NCBI GenBank assembly: GCA_018303995.1
Contig: JAGVXB010000017.1
Coordinates: 1-36,831, forward strand
Reading direction: 5' to 3'
Length of the DNA: 36,831 nucleotides
Source of the DNA: Candidatus Pacearchaeota archaeon
Lineage (GTDB): Archaea > Nanobdellota > Nanobdellia > Pacearchaeales > GW2011-AR1
Shown: piece after piece, positions 30,468 through 36,831 of the stretch
How the letters are laid out: each line of letters opens with the position of its first letter
How positions within the stretch are numbered: position 1 is the stretch's first letter
The notes under the pieces: generated by a model
Database searches by the model: none
What the model was told of the DNA's origin: nothing
Seen by the model: the letters and a program-made list of their open reading frames with translations, nothing else
Made by a program: the position numbers and the translations under genes

Positions 30468-31502
30468 CTAATAGTCTTTATTCCCGACGCCAACAGCTTC
30501 ACTTACATTGCTAAATCCGTCTTTCTCAAGAAGTTTAACTAGTCCATAATTTATCTCGCTTATCAATCCAGGTCCATTGTAAATCATTCCAGTAATAAGT
30601 TCGACAAGATTTGCCCCAAGCTTTATTTTTTTATACGCATCTTCTGCAGAAAATATCCCTCCAGAACCAATCAACACATATTTTTTACCACTCTTCTTTA
30701 TCTTGCGGTAAACATAAGACAAAAGAGAATTTGACTTATCTTCTACAATCTTTCCAGAGTAACCACCACGTTCATCGCATTTTGTCAAATTACTACATAT
30801 GAATCCAGAAATATTATGTTTCAAGGATATATCTAATAAAATATCTATCTGTCTTTTATTCAAATCTGGCGATAGTTTAACAAAAATAGGTTTATTTATT
30901 TTTAATTTATCAATTTCAGTAAGAAGCTTTGAATAAAGTTCAGGATCCGTAAGCATTAGGACAACTTATATTTACAGTAAAATAATTTCCAAGATTTCTT
31001 AAAGTCTTTAAAGAATAAATATAATCTTTCAACCCAACATCGCTATCGGCAGTTTCACGACAGTTTGTCTTAGCAACATTAATTCCAAAGGGAATTTTAA
31101 ATTTCTGGCATTCTAGTTTTTTACCTATCTTCAAAGCCCCATCATTATTCAACCCAAGATTCACCCAAATACTCTTTCTGTTCAGAATTCTCTTTAATCT
31201 CACTCCCTTATTTCCAGAACAAGGCAAGGCAGTCACACTCCCAACTTCAGAAAATCCAAAACCTAAAGTATTCATTATTCCAATAAGTTCAGCATTCTTA
31301 TCAAATCCGGCTGACAGCCCTATAGGATTTATGAATTTTACATAAAACCCAAAACTTTCTTCATAAATCCAAATTTACAAATCATCTTTCCAATTTTAAC
31401 AAAAATCCCATGAACTCTTTCAGGGTCAAAACAAAAAAGCACTTTCTTTAACACAGAATATTCAATCCTATTAAACGTATTCCTGAATTCAAAAGAATCC
31501 AT
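30468..31502 (-). pseudogene. pyrD: Dihydroorotate dehydrogenase, two frameshifts
   Basis: Three ORFs line up as one PyrD. The N-terminal part (from ATG 31502) has LFCFDPERVHG. The middle frame, open upstream of its annotated Met, reads NPIGLSAGFDKNAELIG and ends at VNISCPNAYGS. The C-terminal frame has FVKLSPDLNKRQI, GFICSNLT and LIGSGGIFSAEDA. The first break is near 31340 at a TTTT run (one missing T restores the frame); the second is near 30945, just after SCPN, where several residues also seem missing. First and last parts are in the same frame, so the shifts compensate. It would oxidise dihydroorotate in pyrimidine synthesis, but is probably inactive, unless these are sequencing errors. 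Confidence 0.82.
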
Positions 31503-31657
31503 ACAAACTGAAATACATGTCAATTTAAGAAGATAGTGGTAATTAATAATTCAAATAAATCTTCTATGAAACCCTAGAAAAAGAAGGTAGCTTATGATAG
31601 AGCAATTCAAAGTTTCTAAAATTTATGAGAAAGATATTTATTTATTAAGATTTGTTT

Positions 31658-33373
31658 CTAAATTTCAGTAGTTGTCGAATTGACCTCTACAAACTCTGCA
31701 AAGTTTGGAAGAGTTATGTTTGGAAATGTAGCTAATTGGTAATTATAGCAAGTTGATTTAGGTATTATTCCAGTACTATTAGCCTTTACATGATAACCTC
31801 TATTTTTCCAATTATAAGGTATTGCGGCTTTTGGTTGGGTGTCTTGATTTGCAATAGGTATTGGTCTAGGAGTATAACACCAACCGTTTGGACCGCTACT
31901 TACACAAGTAGGACTGTAATCACTCCACCAATTAAGTGTAAATGAAGATGTATTTACATCATAGGCCTGTAAGGTGTTATTATCAAAGTTATTATCTTCT
32001 GTAATAGTATCATTATAGCTAGTATTTAGTATAAGACCTGCTGAATTAAGACCAATATGATTTTGCCATATCCAAGAATAAGAACTATAAGTAGAATCAT
32101 TTCCTACTAATATCCCTATTTTATTTTTTTCAATAATATTTTCACGTGCAATATAGAAACTTCCAATATTCATCCTGTTTACTTCTACTCCATTACTATC
32201 ACCATTACCATTTGATAATACATCGCTACAAGTTAAAGCAAACTCTACAGCATTAGATATATCTGAAATATTGGACCCTAAAAAGAAAAGTCCTCCTTTA
32301 GTATTATTGATTATAGCATTTTGAAGAATGGCAGTTCCTAAACCAGACTCATCAGAAGTATTTATTTCTGAAATCATAGAAATGCCATATCTTTGATTAT
32401 TGTGTATATAATTAGCAAACATTTCTAAAACACCTGCGCCAAAATCTCTTTGAATGTTTGAAGCAGAAACTTTTGGTATTAAAATAGATAAGCCGTCTAT
32501 TTTATTATTAGTTATGTCATTAAAGAAAATCTGATCAAATCTAGCTCTAGATCCAGCTGCATTTGGATCATTAATTATCGTTTCTGAGGTAGTTGTACTT
32601 AAAAGAATCCCAGATCCATTCTTAAAATGACCATTATTATCTATTTTATTATATAAGATAAATGCTTGATAATAACCCGAATATAAACCGATATTTTGAA
32701 TGCCGTTTCTATAATTATTAGTTATTTGGTTATTTTTGACTAAAATTGGTTTATCGGTAGTGTCATAAGTATGATTGTAAGCATAAAAGTTAATCCCATT
32801 TTCTTGATTATTAGTTATATTATTGTTGAAGACTATTAATCCTAAAGGAAACATCCCAGAATAATTTGTAGTGAATATTATTCCGTCTTTACCGTTATTT
32901 GTAATATTGCTATTATTTATACCAATATAAACTATATCTCCCGTAGCATAAATACCGCTTTCGTTATTATTAGAAAAAGTATTTCCTATTAAATGAGTCA
33001 ATGAAGTGTAAGATGTTGAATTTCCTATAAATGCGCCATTTCCCTTAAAGTTCATAAAAGAGCAACCTTCCACAGTTACATTTCTTCTTCCTGAAACAGT
33101 CAAGCCATTTGATCCGTTCCAAGAGATGCCATTGAAATTAGTACCTTTCAGACAAACAACCTTAAGGTTGTCTGCACCAATACCAATACCATAATTGTAA
33201 CTTCCCGGACAAATAATCCCAGATCGTGTAATTAATTGTGGATAAATTGGGGGGTTGAAGCATGTAGTAAATACTCTGGGAGCAAGATTTGGTTGAAATA
33301 TGCTTGAGATACTAAACGAAGCAAGAAAAACTGCCAATAGAACAAAAACAATTATGGAACGCTTTTTCATCAA
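31658..33373 (-). CDS. Secreted right-handed beta-helix protein
   Basis: A signal peptide (residues ~5-25) precedes ~500 residues of repeats of about 22-25 residues with N-I-T-N-N and N-x-I-x-x-N motifs (NNITNNQENGI, NNQITNNYRNGI), the NosD/pectate-lyase-like parallel beta-helix pattern. The first part holds a C-rich turn (KVVCLKGTNFNG). A catalytic triad of a known polysaccharide lyase is not evident. Secretion, repeat type and many N-x-S/T sequons suggest a surface adhesin or a carbohydrate-binding or cleaving protein. It has its own minus-strand promoter and no operon partner. Confidence 0.8.
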   Translation of the reverse strand: MMKKRSIIVFVLLAVFLASFSISSIFQPNLAPRVFTTCFNPPIYPQLITRSGIICPGSYNYGIGIGADNLKVVCLKGTNFNGISWNGSNGLTVSGRRNVTVEGCSFMNFKGNGAFIGNSTSYTSLTHLIGNTFSNNNESGIYATGDIVYIGINNSNITNNGKDGIIFTTNYSGMFPLGLIVFNNNITNNQENGINFYAYNHTYDTTDKPILVKNNQITNNYRNGIQNIGLYSGYYQAFILYNKIDNNGHFKNGSGILLSTTTSETIINDPNAAGSRARFDQIFFNDITNNKIDGLSILIPKVSASNIQRDFGAGVLEMFANYIHNNQRYGISMISEINTSDESGLGTAILQNAIINNTKGGLFFLGSNISDISNAVEFALTCSDVLSNGNGDSNGVEVNRMNIGSFYIARENIIEKNKIGILVGNDSTYSSYSWIWQNHIGLNSAGLILNTSYNDTITEDNNFDNNTLQAYDVNTSSFTLNWWSDYSPTCVSSGPNGWCYTPRPIPIANQDTQPKAAIPYNWKNRGYHVKANSTGIIPKSTCYNYQLATFPNITLPNFAEFVEVNSTTTEI

Positions 33374-33422
33374 TAAAATACTATCAAATCTATATAAATA
33401 TCTTTTGAATAAAAAAACCTAT

Positions 33423-33439
33423 TTAATAAGCTTTATTAA
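33423..33439 (+). promoter_or_regulatory. TATA-overlapping palindrome before the first membrane-tethered regulator
   Basis: TTAATAA-GCT-TTATTAA is a perfect 7-3-7 inverted repeat, centred 30 nt upstream of the ATG at 33461, exactly where the TATA box should be. A protein bound here would exclude TBP, so autorepression by the downstream HTH protein is plausible. Confidence 0.55.
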
Positions 33440-33460
33440 CCCTATTCTTAAAACATAAAC

Positions 33461-33952
33461 ATGGAAAACAAACATGTCGGATATATACTGTTAGGCGTAT
33501 CAGTATTAATTGTAATAATTGTATTTATGTTTCAAAATGCATTAACTAGTTTCGTAAATTCTAGCTGTACTTTAGCTCACGGCGGAGACTCATGCCCAAT
33601 GTATGACACAATAAATCAACAAACATATTTGGCTTTAGGAATAGTCGGAATTCTCATCCTTGTCTCACTAGTAATGATATCCTCAAAACCTCAAGAACGA
33701 GTCATAATCAAAACAAGAACAGTAGAAAAGAAAATCCAAAAGAAATTTTTAGACACAAGCACTCTAAAACCCGAGGAAAAACAAGTCTTGAAAATAATTC
33801 AAGAAAACAAAACAATATTCCAAGGAGACTTAATAGAAAAAACTCAGTTAGGCAAAGCAAAGATAACTAGAATAATTGACCGATTAGAAGGCAAAGGCTT
33901 CGTAGAAAGAAAAAGACGAGGCATGACAAATATTGTTGTGCTAAAGGAATAG
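33461..33952 (+). CDS. Membrane-tethered winged-helix regulator (copy 1)
   Basis: Two membrane helices (residues ~7-25 and ~53-72) enclose a short outer loop with C36, H40, C45 and M47 (CTLAHGGDSCPM). A basic linker leads to a cytoplasmic MarR/IclR-like winged helix (~98-160): EEKQVLKIIQENKTIFQGDLIEKTQLGKAKITRIIDRLEGKGFVERKRRG. The architecture is that of a one-component transmembrane regulator: the Cys/His/Cys/Met loop is a possible Cu+ or redox sensor and the wHTH reads DNA. A paralog of equal length lies at 34366. The family is not one I can name. Confidence 0.78.
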   Translation: MENKHVGYILLGVSVLIVIIVFMFQNALTSFVNSSCTLAHGGDSCPMYDTINQQTYLALGIVGILILVSLVMISSKPQERVIIKTRTVEKKIQKKFLDTSTLKPEEKQVLKIIQENKTIFQGDLIEKTQLGKAKITRIIDRLEGKGFVERKRRGMTNIVVLKE

Positions 33953-33965
33953 TCTTATCAGAAAG

Positions 33966-33995
33966 TTTAAATAGTCAAGTGTATCCAGTAGTCAC
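33966..33995 (+). promoter_or_regulatory. ArsR (copy 2) promoter and dyad operator
   Basis: TTTAAAT (33966-33972) lies ~27 nt before the ATG. GTG (33979-33981) and CAC (33993-33995) flank an 11-nt spacer, the same layout as at copy 1, where the arms are ATG and CAT. The block from the TATA box to the first codons is visibly conserved between the two loci. Confidence 0.6.
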
Positions 33996-34364
33996 ATGAT
34001 AAACAAGCACACATTACACAATGAACATAAAGAAAAGTATTCAGAAAAGGAAATATACGGAGCTTACAAGCTATTTTTTGGCACCCTTTTTTCAGAATCA
34101 AGATTAAAAATAATAAACACTTTGAGAAAAGGGAGAAAAAATGTATCTGAAATAGTTTCAGATTTAAAATCCAATGACCGAACAATTATTTCTCACGACC
34201 TAGCCAGATTAAAACTTCACGGATTCGTTAAATCAGAGATTAAAGGAAAGTACAGATATTATGAACTTAATAATGAAACAATCACGCCTCTAATGGATCT
34301 AATAGAAAAGCACATGTCTAAATATTGCATTCATATATTAAGAAATATGAAAAAAACAAAATAA
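33996..34364 (+). CDS. ArsR-family metal-responsive repressor (copy 2)
   Basis: A 122-aa paralog of the copy-1 ArsR at 25040-25408, same length and aligned end to end: YKLFFGTLFSESRLKIINTLRKGRKNVSEIVSDL...RTIISHDLARLKLHGFV and the C-terminal LIEKHMSKYCIHIL. The conserved H..YC.H is a likely metal site. The N-terminal HECH of copy 1 is HNEH here, so one Cys is lost and the metal preference may differ. It sits between two membrane-tethered regulators and 1 nt before the second. Confidence 0.92.
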   Translation: MINKHTLHNEHKEKYSEKEIYGAYKLFFGTLFSESRLKIINTLRKGRKNVSEIVSDLKSNDRTIISHDLARLKLHGFVKSEIKGKYRYYELNNETITPLMDLIEKHMSKYCIHILRNMKKTK

Positions 34365-34365
34365 C

Positions 34366-34857
34366 ATGGAAAACAAAAATGTCGGATGGATAATGATTAG
34401 CATTTCAATATTAATTGTATTAATGGTATTTTTATTTAATAATACTTTAATGGAATCAGTAAGGAATAGCTGTTTTATCCAACATGGAAATGTTGCATCG
34501 TGTGAAATGTACGACTCTGTAAATTACCAGACCTATCTTGCGTTAGGCATAGTAGGGGTGTTAATTATATTCGGCCTATTCTTGATTTTTTCTAAACCAA
34601 ACGAAAGAATAATAATAAAGAAGATAAAAGAAAAGAAAGTTCAAAAAGAATTTAATCTTTCATCGTTCAGACCAGAAGAAAAACAAGTATACAACCTTGT
34701 TAAAGAAAATGGAGCAATATTCCAGGCAGATATCATAGAAAAAACAGGATTTAGCAAAGCTAGAATGACAAGAATTATTGATAAGCTGGAAGGTAGCGAG
34801 CTAGTGGAAAGAAAAAGAAGGGGAATGACGAATGTTGTTGTTCTTAAGGGTGAATAA
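34366..34857 (+). CDS. Membrane-tethered winged-helix regulator (copy 2)
   Basis: A 163-aa paralog of the 33461 protein: two membrane helices (~7-25, ~53-73), an outer loop with C36, H40, C46 and M48 (CFIQHGNVASCEM), and a cytoplasmic winged helix (EEKQVYNLVKENGAIFQADIIEKTGFSKARMTRIIDKLEG...VERKRRGMTNVVVLK). The sensor loop ligands are conserved while the rest of the loop is not, which supports a binding role. It starts 1 nt after the ArsR stop and abuts the DUF302 gene, so it is within an operon. Confidence 0.78.
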   Translation: MENKNVGWIMISISILIVLMVFLFNNTLMESVRNSCFIQHGNVASCEMYDSVNYQTYLALGIVGVLIIFGLFLIFSKPNERIIIKKIKEKKVQKEFNLSSFRPEEKQVYNLVKENGAIFQADIIEKTGFSKARMTRIIDKLEGSELVERKRRGMTNVVVLKGE

Positions 34858-35247
34858 ATGGAAATTAAAGATTTTGCATACATTGTTGAAACAGAAAAGA
34901 CATTTGATGAAGCAGTAGTCTCAGTTTTAAAAGAAGTAGACAAAAAGGGTTGGGCGTTATTCAATGTTTACGATGTTAAGGAAAGATTGGCAGCAAAAGG
35001 ATTTGCACAACAACCATTAAAAATTATAGAAATATGTTCTGGAAAATATGCGAATAACTTTTTAAGCAAGAACAAGCTAACTTCCTTATGTATGCCTTGT
35101 AAAATAAATGTTTTACAAGAAAATGGAAAAATAATAATTGCGGGCATGAAGCCAACAATGATTTCACAGTTCTTTTCAGAAATTAGCATAGAGGAAGCTA
35201 AAGAAGTCGAAAAAGAGGTTAAAGAAATAGTAGATAACTCCAAATGA
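34858..35247 (+). CDS. DUF302 family protein
   Basis: The 129-aa protein matches the DUF302 (TT1751-like) fold: FAYIVETEKTFDEAVVSVLKEVDKKGWALFNVYDVKERLAAKG, then LKIIEICSGKYANNFL and LCMPCKINVLQENGKIIIAGMKP. C and CMPC are candidate thiol or metal ligands. The family has no proven function but is often found with sulfur and heavy-metal genes. It starts immediately after the membrane regulator's stop and overlaps the next gene by 4 nt. No signal peptide, so it is cytosolic. Confidence 0.85.
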   Translation: MEIKDFAYIVETEKTFDEAVVSVLKEVDKKGWALFNVYDVKERLAAKGFAQQPLKIIEICSGKYANNFLSKNKLTSLCMPCKINVLQENGKIIIAGMKPTMISQFFSEISIEEAKEVEKEVKEIVDNSK

Positions 35248-35801
35248 AAAGTACTAACATAATAAAAAGAAAAGAGGTTTTGATTTTTATATTATTATTA
35301 ATTACCCATCTCTTTCACATTATAGAAGAAGTTCTAGGAAATGCATATTTTATAGAATCTCTTTATAAGGGACTGACAAATTTCTTAGTAATAAATATGA
35401 TATTATGGATTATACCAATAATTTTATTTTTTTACATTATAAAAAAGAAAAAAATAGCTTATTATTTTAGCATTATTTATGGTTTAATGATGATTTTTGA
35501 TGGATTAGACCATATTGTTAGAAACTACTCAGGATTTTATACTGGAATATTGTTAATAATATTTGGATATTATTTAATTTATTATTTGAAAAAAGAATTG
35601 AAAAAGATGAAATTAGGAAAAACGGATAGAGTTTTAAGATTCGCATTGGCATTCTGGTGGCTTGGTCCTTGGGCATTAAGATTTAACACTGAATGGATGA
35701 ATTGGATAGTAATTATTATTGGTTGGATTGCTCTAATAGAGAGTTTTACGGGATGGTGCGGATTACACAGATTATTAAGTATAAACAATAAAAATCAATA
35801 A
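35244..35801 (+). CDS. Membrane protein: HXXEE-like N-half fused to DUF2892
   Basis: The N-terminal ~115 residues form about four membrane helices with THLFHIIEEVLG and later DGLDHIVRNY, resembling the small HXXEE-type membrane domain. A linker (KKELKKMK) leads to a DUF2892 (YgaP-like) pair of helices: KTDRVLRFALAFWWLG...SFTGWCGLHRLLSIN, with the family's TGxC near the end. DUF2892 domains usually stand alone or follow rhodanese, so the fusion is unusual. It overlaps the DUF302 gene by 4 nt. Confidence 0.7.
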   Translation: MKSTNIIKRKEVLIFILLLITHLFHIIEEVLGNAYFIESLYKGLTNFLVINMILWIIPIILFFYIIKKKKIAYYFSIIYGLMMIFDGLDHIVRNYSGFYTGILLIIFGYYLIYYLKKELKKMKLGKTDRVLRFALAFWWLGPWALRFNTEWMNWIVIIIGWIALIESFTGWCGLHRLLSINNKNQ

Positions 35802-35802
35802 A

Positions 35803-35813
35803 TAAAAGGAGGT
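35803..35813 (+). promoter_or_regulatory. Strong Shine-Dalgarno before the DUF5676 gene
   Basis: AAAAGGAGGT lies 7-8 nt before the ATG at 35819, in an operon-internal 17-nt gap. It decides this start and contrasts with the leaderless first genes. Confidence 0.7.
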
Positions 35814-35818
35814 ATAAA

Positions 35819-36085
35819 ATGAAAGAAAGATTAAATGAAAAGAAAGTAGCAAACACTCTAGCAGTAACCGCGGGAATAATATCTCTTGTTTGTTATATAT
35901 TGATACTTATAGTGCCTGTTGGAACTATAAGCTTTTTTGGAGCAATATTTCATGGCATAGACCTGAGTAAGATTGCCGTTGAATCAATATCTATAGGAAA
36001 TGGGCTGTTGGGAGTTGTTGAAGCAATAATTTTAGGCTGGATAATTGGCTGGCTCTTTGCAAAAATATATAACTCTATGAAATAA
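35819..36085 (+). CDS. DUF5676 family membrane protein
   Basis: An 88-aa, two-helix protein (residues ~11-35 and ~58-82) with the DUF5676 motifs: KKVANTLAVTAGIISLVCYI, IFHGIDLSKI in the loop and GWIIGWLFAKIYNSM at the end. The family is of unknown function and is common in bacterial heavy-metal and DUF2892-type clusters. It has a strong Shine-Dalgarno and is followed after 8 nt by the last gene of the row. Confidence 0.8.
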   Translation: MKERLNEKKVANTLAVTAGIISLVCYILILIVPVGTISFFGAIFHGIDLSKIAVESISIGNGLLGVVEAIILGWIIGWLFAKIYNSMK

Positions 36086-36093
36086 TAAGAAAC

Positions 36094-36786
36094 ATGGCAA
36101 TTTTGAACGAATGGTTTGTTTTTTCTTTAATTTTATTTATAATCTGGGTAATTATATTTATTTTTAATAAGGGTAAAAAAGAGATGCTTATAGTCAGCGC
36201 CCTTACTATGCCATTCGGACTAACAGAACCTTTATTTGTTCCAGAATATTGGAGCCCGCCTTCTTTATTTAATCTTGCTTTTAAAACAGGTTTTGACATA
36301 GAAAGCTTGATTTTTAGTTTTGCAATTGGAGGCATAGGTTCAATTATTTATGAATCAATTTTCAAATCCAAGCATAAAAAAATGAGCTCGATGGAAATAC
36401 ACCATAAAAGACACAAATATCATCTTTTATCATTGTTTTCTCCTATAATCGTTTTCATGCTCTTGTTTTTCTTTACAGGACTAAATCCAATCTATTCAGC
36501 AAGTTTGGCAATGCTTGCTGGAGGCATATCTGCAATGTTTTGCAGACCAGACTTAAAGAAGAAAATAATATATGGGGGAGTTTTGTTCTTGATTTTGTAT
36601 TTCATATTTTTCATCTTCTTTAACAATGTTTATCCATATGCTGTGGAGAGATTCTGGAATTTATCTGTTTTGTCTGGGATGTTAATATTTAAAGTCCCAT
36701 TGGAGGAATTAATATTTGCTTTTACTTTTGGTATGATGTGGTCTAGCGTTTATGAGCATATTAAATGGTTTAAATTGGTCAAATAG
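36094..36786 (+). CDS. Lycopene-cyclase-domain-like membrane protein
   Basis: A 230-aa polytopic membrane protein with two similar halves: GLTEPLFVPEYWSPPSLFN...FDIESLIFSFAIGGIGSIIYE (residues ~42-90) and VERFWNLSVLSGMLIFKVPLEELIFAFTFGMMWSSVYE (~184-220). The PLEELIFAF...YE pattern is that of lycopene cyclase domain proteins (CrtYc/Yd type). No carotenoid genes are nearby, so the substrate is not carotene with any certainty; many such proteins occur near metal or membrane-lipid genes. It is the last gene of the row; the 45 nt after it to the window's end hold nothing recognisable. Confidence 0.7.
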   Translation: MAILNEWFVFSLILFIIWVIIFIFNKGKKEMLIVSALTMPFGLTEPLFVPEYWSPPSLFNLAFKTGFDIESLIFSFAIGGIGSIIYESIFKSKHKKMSSMEIHHKRHKYHLLSLFSPIIVFMLLFFFTGLNPIYSASLAMLAGGISAMFCRPDLKKKIIYGGVLFLILYFIFFIFFNNVYPYAVERFWNLSVLSGMLIFKVPLEELIFAFTFGMMWSSVYEHIKWFKLVK

Positions 36787-36831
36787 TAATTAGGCAATTT
36801 TATTGATTACAGCCCATAAAAACCGAATTGT

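Noticed and set aside
31594-31671. 26-codon plus-strand ORF before the beta-helix gene's 3' end
   Set aside because: Too short, overlaps the opposite gene's end, no promoter pattern or homology-like features.

Overview
The window looks like a piece of an AT-rich archaeal chromosome, most likely from a small-genome DPANN lineage of the Woesearchaeota/Pacearchaeota kind. This is inferred from: many genes whose ATG lies about 25-30 nt below a TATA-like TTTAAAT/TTTATA box (leaderless promoters); two TrmB-type regulators and a bacterio-opsin-activator type (HTH_10) regulator; archaeal-style IleRS and TrpRS; and secreted proteins with the Cys-rich, IPT, Fn3 and beta-helix domains common in these archaea. 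I saw no rRNA, tRNA, CRISPR array, transposase or integrase.

Layout. 1-2474 (+): the 3' end of a bacterial-type tRNA-guanine transglycosylase, an unknown gene, an HTH_10 regulator and a probable hotdog thioesterase, then an intergenic cluster of inverted repeats. 2475-5648 (-): pyruvate dehydrogenase E1 alpha and E1 beta with an octanoyltransferase (lipB) coupled between them, plus a DUF2283 gene. 5693-8000 (-): a VapBC-like pair with iterated repeats in its promoter, a DUF5680 gene, a mini-thioredoxin and two diverged tandem paralogs. 8082-8708 (+): an ATP-grasp subunit of ADP-forming acyl-CoA synthetase. 8722-13960 (-): a TrmB regulator, a small membrane protein and a 1357-aa membrane-anchored surface protein with a possible glycoside hydrolase core. 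14011-20939: housekeeping genes (ileS, CBS protein, cyclophilin, TrmB-like regulator, msrA, trpS) with small unknowns. 21036-22507: a Gln-rich membrane protein, an RGG/zinc-ribbon protein and an unknown.

22542-27736 (-) is the most distinctive region. One operon (ArsR repressor, HMA metallochaperone, small membrane protein, CopA-type Cu+ ATPase) is followed upstream by a second, tightly packed operon of two membrane-anchored cupredoxin-like proteins, two mini membrane proteins sharing a Gly/Met motif and a Met-rich polytopic membrane protein. A perfect 20-bp palindrome lies just upstream of the second operon's TATA box. The ATPase gene is interrupted by an exact 47-bp tandem duplication; removing one copy restores a 657-codon frame.

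27885-33373 carries secreted or surface proteins (664-aa Cys-rich, CARDB-like, beta-helix) and a frameshifted pyrD. 33461-36786 (+) is a second probable metal/redox cluster: a membrane-tethered winged-helix protein, a paralog of the ArsR repressor with a conserved promoter, a second membrane-tethered winged-helix paralog, then DUF302, DUF2892-fusion, DUF5676 and lycopene-cyclase-domain-like membrane proteins. The two metal regions share duplicated ArsR regulators. I propose, as inference, that together they form a copper (or soft-metal/redox) sensing and handling system whose extracytoplasmic sensors are the Cys/His/Cys/Met-loop membrane regulators.
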